From: Cytidiella melzeri
Taxonomy: Eukaryota > Basidiomycota > Agaricomycetes > Polyporales > Irpicaceae
DNA: 15,533 nucleotides
Direction of reading: 5' to 3'
Assembly (NCBI GenBank): GCA_022592445.1
Contig: JABYQR010000625.1
Span: 1-15,533, forward strand
Shown here: positions 9,842 to 15,533 of the stretch, piece by piece
Layout: each line of letters starts with the position of its first letter
Numbering within the stretch: the stretch's first letter is position 1
Translations under genes and position numbers: made by a program
Notes under the pieces: generated by a model
The model's input: only the letters and a program-made list of their open reading frames with translations
Databases searched by the model: none
What the model was told of the DNA's origin: nothing

Positions 9842-9902
9842 CTGGCAGTGCAAATGACAAAGTTAATATCAAGCTTATACTAGGTTACATTGAGTAACTC
9901 AC
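9842..9902 (-). other. candidate leader intron flanked by direct repeats (minus LTR)
   Basis: On the minus strand GTGAGT begins at 9902, a TATTAAC branch-like site lies at 9868-9862 and CCAG ends at 9842, giving 61 nt. The 17-mer GTCATTTGCACTGCCAG ends directly before the donor (9919-9903) and again at the acceptor (9858-9842). All splice signals are close to consensus, and the branch-to-acceptor distance is about 21 nt. Splicing itself is inferred. Confidence 0.45.
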
Positions 9903-9958
9903 CTGGCAGTGCAAATGACGAAGAGGTCAAGATGCAGAACCAGGGAGGGTAAGGGGTA

Positions 9959-9967
9959 CTATATATA
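9959..9967 (-). promoter_or_regulatory. TATA box of the minus-oriented LTR-like unit
   Basis: TATATATAG on the minus strand, downstream of the ACAATAG repeat block and about 25 nt before the CATCTTGACC leader word shared with the gypsy leader. Confidence 0.45.
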
Positions 9968-10018
9968 CTGTGTCTGGGTGGTCTGTGCACCAGTTCCCAC
10001 ACTAGGGACTGGAGTAAC

Positions 10019-10284
10019 TGTGGGGCTGGAGTAACAATAGAACAATAAGGGACCAGGGTAACTGTCAAGGACCTGAGTAACTGTCAAGGACCAGGGTACA
10101 TAGAACAATAGGACTAGAACAATAGACAATAGAACAATTGAATCAGGAACAATAGAACAATAGGAACTGGGGGAATCCCTAACAATAGACAAAATACAAT
10201 AGACAGAAGACAATAGGACAATAAGAACTGGGGGAATCCCTGGGAAATCCCTATCAATGGAAGTTGAACAATAGAACAATAGCC
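10019..10284. repeat. ACAATAG-rich minisatellite-like block
   Basis: More than ten copies of ACAATAG or AACAATA occur in about 265 bp. They are mixed with a duplicated GAACTGGGGGAATCCCT (near 10167 and 10224) and repeated GTAACTGTCAAGGACC units. On the other strand the motif is CTATTGT. It lies upstream of the minus-strand TATA box, so it behaves like a U3 repeat array. Confidence 0.75.
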
Positions 10285-10488
10285 TAGGTTGATCCAGATT
10301 GAGTCTAGGGTTTGGGTCTGGAATATTGATAAATAAGGCAGGATGTCACGTGACCCGTGTTAGGGTTAGGTCCGGTAACGCTCCTAGCCGGAAAATAAGC
10401 GCTCTAGATAGGTGCCTGAGGCTGTAAACTTGTGACATTGTTGGAAAAATCCGGTCTCTGTTGGACTATCCATGTCACTCTACTCCTC

Positions 10489-10666
10489 CATTGTGCTCTC
10501 ATCATCACACCTGGAGTGAGTATTCCCCCCATTGCTCTTGCGTTATGCTGTATGCTCATATGCCCTGTTACCTAGTTAACTCATCTGCGTGTATACTAGG
10601 TACATTCTATATTCACATTGTGCTCTCATCATTGCACCTGGATTAACTCGTCTCTGTGTGTAATAG
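10489..10666 (+). repeat. tandem duplication in which one copy lacks a 60-nt GT...AG segment
   Basis: Copy 1 consists of 10489-10515, then 60 nt (10516-10575, GTGAGT to CCTAG), then 10576-10599. Copy 2 is 10616-10642 joined directly to 10643-10666. The two flanks match 25/27 and 19/24 by eye, and copy 2 lacks exactly the GT...AG segment. Both right-hand flanks read as TTAAC, then a TAG 20 nt later, like a branch point plus acceptor. Confidence 0.6.
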
Positions 10667-11398
10667 GTCCCTACAGTCTGCAGTGGGTTTACGACAGTGC
10701 ATCCACCCCTGCCTAAGTGACTACGTCCTCTCAACTTGTCATTAATCAAATCATTGACAGAATATTTTATGACTACAACTCTTGACGCTCGCTGTCTATC
10801 ATGGCCTATTGCGCAACACCCGTCCACCTGCAATGGAATGCTGCTGTTCTGTCTCAACAGTGGCAGCATTTTTCCTGCTGCACTTTGGTCTGGGTGCAGG
10901 CGCGGCCGGCGGTAGTGGCTGACCTTGCGACTCAATACCAGCAGACATGCAAGCATTGGCCAATGACAACTGTATACCGGCACCTACACCTTGTGGCTGT
11001 ACAAAAAGGCTAGGAAGAACCAACGGGGTGTCATTGGCAACAGGTGAGGGGCCTCGAGAGATTGGTGTGTGCTCAGCCTCACGGACAGGCCAGGTGGGAG
11101 AGGCTGCTCGGGAATGATCAGTGAGGGGTGCGAGAGGGCAAGCTTAAGAGGTGGCAGCATGAGGGGGATACAGCGTACTGGAAGATAACCAATTGGGAGC
11201 AGGACGAGAGGTGCTGCGTGCCGTCAAAGGAGCTTGAGAAGGGGCCAAACAAGACAGAGTGCATGTCAAAGAAGGAGCTCGAGAGGGAGCAGCACGAGGG
11301 GCATTGTGCATTGGAGAAGGGGATCAAGAGGAAGGACAAACAGCAGCGGCCAATGGTTGAGTTGAGCTACCTCGAGCAGGTGGACAAGGAGCAGTGAC
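10667..11398. other. decayed low-complexity region, no intact gene
   Basis: No gene is supported. On the minus strand 11023-10799 stays open through a Pro/Ala-rich peptide ending GGRVLRNRP before TGA, without an ATG. On the plus strand 11128-11397 is a Glu/Lys-rich frame starting at GTG, built of degenerate GAGAGGGAGC-like repeats. Both look like remnants of repeat-rich coding or plain simple sequence. Confidence 0.35.
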
Positions 11399-11416
11399 CA
11401 AGTGTGGTGAAGAGCT

Positions 11417-11740
11417 TCAAGCTATAGGATCAGTACCTGCTAAGCTGAACATGGCTTCTATCTCATGATTGAGCGCCTCAATATTGCCATCCAATGCTTC
11501 GTCCCCTGAATTGGCTGACACCCCTGACCTCTCTGTCCCAAATACCTGGTGGTTCATCCATTGGAACAACTCCTGAGTGTCTGGAGTATTGCGCTCTGTG
11601 ATCATAAGCCAGACAAAGTGGTCGAAAAAGAGCAAATAGTTGTATGTTACTTTCAAGGTGGAGTTTTTTGGCGAGAAAGTGTTGTTACCAGAGATGAGGT
11701 AAACGAGCTAGACCATGGTCTCCTCAGTACACAAAAGTGA
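11417..11740 (-). pseudogene. fragment of an unidentified protein gene
   Basis: On the minus strand a coding-like frame reads through FFDHFVWLMITERNTPDTQE and ELFQWMNHQVFGT to an acidic tail and TGA at 11417-11419. The frame extends upstream past 11700 but meets one TAG (CTAG context near 11707) and has no clear start beyond it. Codon-level continuity suggests real former coding sequence, truncated where the direct repeats begin at 11745. I do not recognise the family. Confidence 0.3.
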
Positions 11741-11744
11741 CTGT

Positions 11745-11910
11745 GCACAAACCCCTTGCACGTCTATTAAGCGCCTGTATCACGTGGCTTAGACGCTCTA
11801 CATGGTCACGTTACTTGCTACTACGTCACACTGGCATGTGACTTAGCTTATGTAACACCACATGGCTACAACCATATGGCTCAGCCCATAGCTAGGGTTC
11901 GACGATAGAT
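11745..11910 (+). repeat. direct repeat, copy 1 (U3-like)
   Basis: About 166 bp, matching 12006-12174 with 12 substitutions and two small indels by eye. It contains three CAYRTGGCT words, one of them in a CACGTG E-box, and ends at TAGCTAGGGTTCGACG. Confidence 0.8.
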
Positions 11911-12005
11911 TGTCATGGATGGCCTGACTAGCCCTTAATTTTCGCAATTTACCTCTTGTTTTTATCTGTAAAACTCCGGGCTACAACCTAGTTTCAATTC
12001 TCTCT

Positions 12006-12174
12006 GCATAAACTCCTTTGCACGTCTATTAAGCGCCCATATCACGTGGCTTAGACGCTCCACACGGTCACATTACTTGCTACTACGTCACACTGGCATG
12101 TGACTTAGCTTAAGTAAGACCACATGGCTACAAGCACATGGCTCAGCCCATAGCTAGGGTTTGACGTCATAGAT
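12006..12174 (+). repeat. direct repeat, copy 2 (U3-like)
   Basis: Second copy of 11745-11910, 261 bp downstream. It again has CACGTGGCT and two CACATGGCT words. It precedes a CCTTATTGTTCT doublet (12191-12202 and 12205-12216) and the TATA box at 12420, so it probably belongs to the U3 enhancer region of the gypsy LTR. Confidence 0.8.
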
Positions 12175-12419
12175 ACTGTCCACATGGGCTCCTTATTGTT
12201 CTTTCCTTATTGTTCTCTTTATGGAAGGATGTTCTCACAGGTGTGGGAATGGAATACAATAGTTGGTCTCCTTTTAGATAGATTCTCTCACGGGTAGAGT
12301 TCTTGGCAAGGTCTAGACAATAGCTATTGTTCTCCTTTAGGTAGTTCTTTTGTTCTTCGTTCCCATGGCTTCTTGCAAAGCCTGCCCTCAACATGGTCTG
12401 TGCGCAGGTCCCTGAAGTC

Positions 12420-12427
12420 TATATAAG
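12420..12427 (+). promoter_or_regulatory. TATA box of the gypsy LTR
   Basis: TATATAAG, about 30 nt before the pyrimidine-rich CCCCCATCTCGACC where transcription plausibly starts. It is followed by the direct-repeat leader. Confidence 0.6.
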
Positions 12428-12483
12428 CTGCTACATGTACGCTCCTAGCCCCCATCTCGACCTCTTGGTCTTTACTGGGCTAG

Positions 12484-12550
12484 GTAAGCAAATCCCCTCT
12501 GTACTACATAGCTGGTAGTCAGAATACTAACTTGGTCTTTACTGGGCTAG
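12484..12550 (+). other. candidate leader intron flanked by a perfect 20-bp direct repeat
   Basis: GTAAGC donor at 12484, TACTAAC branch-point consensus at 12525-12531, CTAG acceptor at 12550, length 67 nt. CTTGGTCTTTACTGGGCTAG occurs at 12464-12483 (end of exon 1) and at 12531-12550 (end of intron), 20/20 identical. The branch adenosine is 20 nt from the acceptor. It lies about 60 nt after the TATA box, so it would be in the 5' leader of the gypsy transcript. Confidence 0.5.
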
Positions 12551-12800
12551 CAACTTGAACAAAGTCTGATAGCTGGTGAAAGCATTGTGCTCTACGCCTG
12601 CCACCACCTCCTCGTCGTTTTCCACTTCGTGTCCCTGTTTGTCACGTCGAGCCCTGTCTCCGTGTCATTAGGTCGAGATCGTTGTGTAACCCCTGGGTTT
12701 ATATCTCCTCCCCCACCGTTTACAAAAGTTTATTCCTGTTTGACGAGTACGTCTCCGGTCTCATCATACCGTTGAGCTACCACTTACGTCGACCGTTTGA

Positions 12801-14690
12801 ACCCCCCTGCGTTGTCTAGCGCCTAAGGACACGCGCACCCGTTTGTCTAAGGACCTCACTACCAACGAGCCTCAGCTCAAGAGGTGCCTCCTGCCTTCCT
12901 TCTTTGACGCTCTCGCTGCCAAGCAAAAGAGCGGTCAACCTCATCGCTGGTCTGACAAAGACCTGGTCGCCGTCGCCGACTACGTCTCCAAGAAACCGCC
13001 AGTGAAAGGCATCACTCTCACCGTCCCCTCGTACGGGAAAATCGACAACTTTGCGCTTCTGCCAGAGCATACGGAGAACGTGTCGCCAAAGAACGTGCTC
13101 GCACCTTAGCAGAGCAACGTATCCACAAGCCCACACTCTCTGAGCGGCTTTCCAAGCTCCCTGCACCCACTCCCGCTCCCGCTGCACCAAAACCGGTACT
13201 CCTTGACTTCAAAAAGTTGTCACCAGTCGACCTTGTAGGCATCTTCAAGCCTAAGCTCACCGCTGTCCGCACACGATTACAAGCTCTCACTGAGCTTCAA
13301 GAACTTCTCTACTGCGCGGACCCCGACCACCGCCGCGCTCTGCTTCACCTCGTCAATAAAGTCAACTGCTTCCTCAATCGACTTGACGAACTTGCGCCAG
13401 TCACAGCAGACCGCAAGTGGCAACTCCTAGACTGGGGTTGCAAGGCAATTGGGAAGATCTCGTTTCAAACAGCTTCGCAAGAATTATAGCAAAGTTCTTG
13501 CCCAGCTTAACGTAGTTAACAGAGATAGCTACTTCGACTGGATTAGATAGTCCAGAAGTTTTGCCTGCCACGTCTTCAGAAAGCCTGATTTGTGATAATT
13601 GCATACACTTCTTCGATTGAGCGCGGTCACAGACGACCACTTCTACGAAGGCACATTCTACGAGTGTGACAACAACCGTGTCCAAATCGGTACACTCAGG
13701 CAGACCCAACAGAAGCGGTCAACAGCAAGTACTTTGAGCACCACCAGACTCCGACCGAAGAAAATCGTCGTCTCATCACCAAAGAAGACATGGACCCCAA
13801 CCAGCCGCTGCCCCTGCTGCTCCAGCTGCCCCAGTTGCCAACCTGAGCCAGCAAGACGTCCTAAATATGTTGGGCGTCCTGTCACAAAGGATGATTGACC
13901 TCACCAATCAGGTGGCTGCCTTGGCAGCTGTTCAGCACCAGCCGTCGCCGCGGCCACGCACACGTCCCGAGAATGGAGTATTGTCGAGAAACCCGTCTCT
14001 TTTAAGGGAAAAACGTCGTCGGAAGCAAGACTTTTCTGGCATGCTTTCATCGTCTGGGCTCAGAACCAGGGCAAGGCGTTTTTCCAACAGGACGCGCAAG
14101 GCCAGGTCCGAGTGGACAACAACGGTGCGAGGATCTTTGATCCTCATAAACTCATCACAAGTGCCCTGTCCTTCATGCAGGAAGACGCCGCTGATTGGGC
14201 TCGTCCTCACATTGAGGAGCTAGCTAGCAGCAAACCAGCGTTCGGAAATAGCTGGGACACGTTTATCGAGGCCTTCAAGGCCAAATTTGAGCCTATTGAC
14301 GCAGTCATGGAGGCCAAGACCAAGGTTGCCGGCATGAAGCAGGGCAACAAGACCTTTGCCGCCCACATCTCGGAGTTCGAGACTTGGGCCCCTCGCACTG
14401 GCTGGAGCCAGCAGGACCTTTTCGATCGCCTCAAGTCCAGCTTGAGCACGGAGTACTTGCAGCGTGTCTCGTACTTCCAGACCTGCGCAACCACATATGA
14501 TGCACTCAAGGACCAATGCAAGGCCGTAGATGCGCAGCTTGCTGACCTACGCAATAGCACCGGGAAGGTCATGGTGGATAGTTCTTCGGGACACGGCAAG
14601 TCCCACCAGCAAGCGTTCCGCGATCCCAATGCTATGGAGATCGACGCGTCCGCTTTTCCGCCTCTTTTGACTCGCTCTTTGCGGGTCTAG
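12801..14690 (+). pseudogene. gypsy Gag region, broken by multiple frameshifts
   Basis: Coding character moves between frames: 12801 to about 13055, about 13061 to 13435, about 13437 to 13547 (TAG 13548), about 13605 to 13700, about 13703 to 13800, about 13802 to 13960, and about 13960 to 14655. The last stretch carries the retrotrans_gag core (DAADWARPHIEELA, then FIEAFKAKFEP, HISEFETWAPRTG and LFDRLKSSLSTEYLQRVS), the capsid-like part that assembles virus-like particles. It ends near the MEID motif that precedes gypsy zinc knuckles. No ATG begins the first stretch. Roughly 370 codons precede the capsid domain, including a Pro/Ala tract and NLSQQDVLNMLGVLSQRM, which may be a coiled coil. The ancestral product seems clear as Gag, although the N-terminal part is not recognised. 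Confidence 0.7.
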
Positions 14691-15034
14691 GCAAGCAGGA
14701 GATCTTCCAGAAATGGAAGAAAGAGATGAGCAAGCGCTGCTCGGTTTGTGGATCCGAGAACCACAAGAAGCGGGACTTGAAGCACCCAGATGACCCGGTC
14801 TGCAACCACTGCGGTGGTACCGGTCACTGGGGGGCAGTTTGCCTGAAACGGCTTCAAGGCGTCCCTAAGGGGCAAAAAGTTGCTGCGACCTCGTCGACCT
14901 CGTCGACCACTACTGCACCGAAGCAAGATGCATCCAGTGACAAGGATGCTAAGATTGCTGCTCTCAAGGACATGCTGGACATCCAGAAAAAGCAAATGGA
15001 TGAGATGGCAGCCAAAATCAACGCGGTTTTTTGA
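14657..15034 (+). pseudogene. gypsy Gag nucleocapsid end with zinc knuckles
   Basis: This continues Gag in a shifted frame (FDSLFAGLGKQEIFQKWKKE), with the first ATG at 14726. The first knuckle-like block, CSVCGSENHKK, lacks the fourth ligand. The second, CNHCGGTGHWGAVC, is a canonical CX2CX4HX4C nucleic-acid-binding knuckle. A Thr/Ser-rich linker and a short heptad-like helix (KIAALKDMLDIQKKQMDEMA) follow. It stops at TGA 15032-15034 inside a T6 run, and pol continues in the -1 frame. Confidence 0.75.
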
Positions 15035-15533
15035 AACAGACTCGTGACAAAGCCGCAGCTGCGAGTCCCCCCGATACCCCATCCTCGTCTTCTACCTCGT
15101 CATCTTCATGTACCATAGCAAATCCGTGCCCGTCGTCTGTTATCTCTTCATGTACTATCTCGTCGCTAGATCGGTTATCTTCTCATTTCCCTGTACATGT
15201 ACTAGTCAAAGGTCTCAATAGAAGCATCCGTGTTCCTGCTATGATTGACTCAGGAGCCACGGCTTTGTTCATCAGTCACCAGTTCGTCAAAAAGCATAAG
15301 ATTATCCAACACCCTCTTGAAAGGATCATCTCATTACACAACATTGACGGAACTAAGAACAAAGCGAGCGGATTAACACACTTTGTGCGCCTTACACTTA
15401 CAGTCGGAGACCACACAGAAAAGGCAGAGTTTCTTGTCACGGACTTAGGTCCAGAAGACGTTATTCTTGGGCTACCATGGCTCAAGCGCGTAAACCCTAC
15501 CGTTAACTGGGAAAAAGGAGAAATGACAATTCC
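15031..15533 (+). CDS. gypsy Pol N-terminus with aspartic protease (partial, runs off the window)
   Basis: Frame open from the T6 overlap to the right edge. After a Ser-rich linker comes the retropepsin-type protease: VKGLNRSIRVPAMIDSGATA has the catalytic Asp in DSGA (Asp codon 15247-15249), and DVILGLPWLKRVNP near 15456-15495 is the conserved C-terminal protease motif of gypsy elements. The protease would process Gag-Pol in particles. Reverse transcriptase, RNase H and integrase should follow to the right. It has no start codon of its own, which fits expression by frameshift from Gag or simple decay. Confidence 0.8.
   Translation, partial: MKQTRDKAAAASPPDTPSSSSTSSSSCTIANPCPSSVISSCTISSLDRLSSHFPVHVLVKGLNRSIRVPAMIDSGATALFISHQFVKKHKIIQHPLERIISLHNIDGTKNKASGLTHFVRLTLTVGDHTEKAEFLVTDLGPEDVILGLPWLKRVNPTVNWEKGEMTI

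Larger units (their letters stand above)
9700..10437 (-). repeat. LTR-like unit in minus orientation (boundaries uncertain)
   Basis: Read on the minus strand, a TGTCAC start (10432-10437) leads into a repeat-rich U3-like part. A TATATATAG box (9959-9967), a pyrimidine-rich leader and a candidate leader intron (9842-9902) follow. The leader word CATCTTGACCTCTTCGTC closely matches CATCTCGACCTCTTGGTC downstream of the TATA box of the gypsy element at 12456-12470, so the two are probably related LTR families. No partner LTR, PBS or coding region was found nearby, so it may be a solo or truncated LTR. The low-coordinate end is a guess. Confidence 0.45.
11745..15533 (+). mobile_element. Ty3/gypsy LTR retrotransposon, left part (runs off the window)
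   Basis: Order from left: repeat-rich U3-like sequence, TATA box (12420), transcribed leader with a candidate intron, degraded gag with a retrotrans_gag domain and CCHC knuckles, and an aspartic protease DSGA at the start of pol. This is the 5' end of a gypsy element on the plus strand. Reverse transcriptase and the 3' LTR lie beyond the window, so the 5' LTR ends cannot be fixed. Its left edge could be anywhere from 11742 to about 12006. Confidence 0.7.

Noticed and set aside
10360..10370. TTAGGGTTAGG resembling telomere repeats
   Set aside because: Less than two units, embedded in the LTR-like unit with no array, so not a telomere tract.
10576..10983. Minus-strand frame of 135 codons
   Set aside because: It crosses the tandem duplication and starts without convincing context; no recognised motif.
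11128..11397. Glu/Lys-rich plus-strand frame
   Set aside because: Starts at GTG and is explained by degenerate purine-rich repeats.
12745..12775. A-box-like TAGCTCAACGGTA on the minus strand, possible second tRNA-like block
   Set aside because: No B box at a suitable distance and no cloverleaf stems.
1..15533. CRISPR arrays, bacterial operons, rRNA genes
   Set aside because: No regularly spaced repeats, Shine-Dalgarno context or rRNA-like sequence was seen; the window is eukaryotic.

Overview
The window looks like a repeat-rich stretch of a basidiomycete genome, probably an agaricomycete. The signs are a fungal F-box gene with a 49-bp GT-AG intron, a fungal-type Ty1/copia element, the start of a fungal-type Ty3/gypsy element, and little intact host coding sequence. 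The species cannot be named from the sequence alone. Nothing bacterial (operons, Shine-Dalgarno sites, CRISPR) is present. Many long open frames lack an ATG or lie antisense to transposon genes and are not listed.

Layout. Positions 1-402 are upstream sequence with a probable 5'-UTR intron. An F-box protein gene lies at 403-2276 (+); it has one clear intron and either a weak second intron or a one-base frameshift near 706. Positions 2304-2950 hold a broken coding-like segment of unknown identity. Positions 3102-8274 are a complete copia retrotransposon on the minus strand: two 170-bp LTRs, a primer-binding site copied from the initiator-tRNA anticodon arm, a polypurine tract, and one gag-protease-integrase-RT-RNase H frame of 1522 codons (7847 to 3279). 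That frame is broken by three TGA codons but by no frameshift. Positions 8275-9700 are AT-rich, with a tRNA-like pol III promoter next to an inverted repeat. About 9700-10437 resembles an LTR in minus orientation (TATA box, ACAATAG minisatellite). Positions 10489-10666 hold a tandem duplication, and 10667-11740 decayed coding-like remnants. From about 11745 to the right edge lies a gypsy element on the plus strand: upstream direct repeats, TATA box, leader, a gag region broken by many frameshifts, zinc knuckles, and the start of pol (aspartic protease) running off the window.

Two points stand out. First, the two LTR-like leaders, on opposite strands, share a similar sequence downstream of the TATA box. 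Each carries a candidate spliceosomal intron (61 and 67 nt) in which a ~20-nt direct repeat ends both exon 1 and the intron. A third stretch at 10489-10666 has a related layout, and one of its copies lacks exactly a 60-nt GT...AG segment. Second, the copia copy seems to have been inactivated almost only by CpG to TpG/CpA transitions (three CGA-to-TGA stops, a RNase H Glu-to-Lys change, four of six LTR differences, and the mismatch in the target-site duplication). The gypsy gag, in contrast, has decayed by indels.
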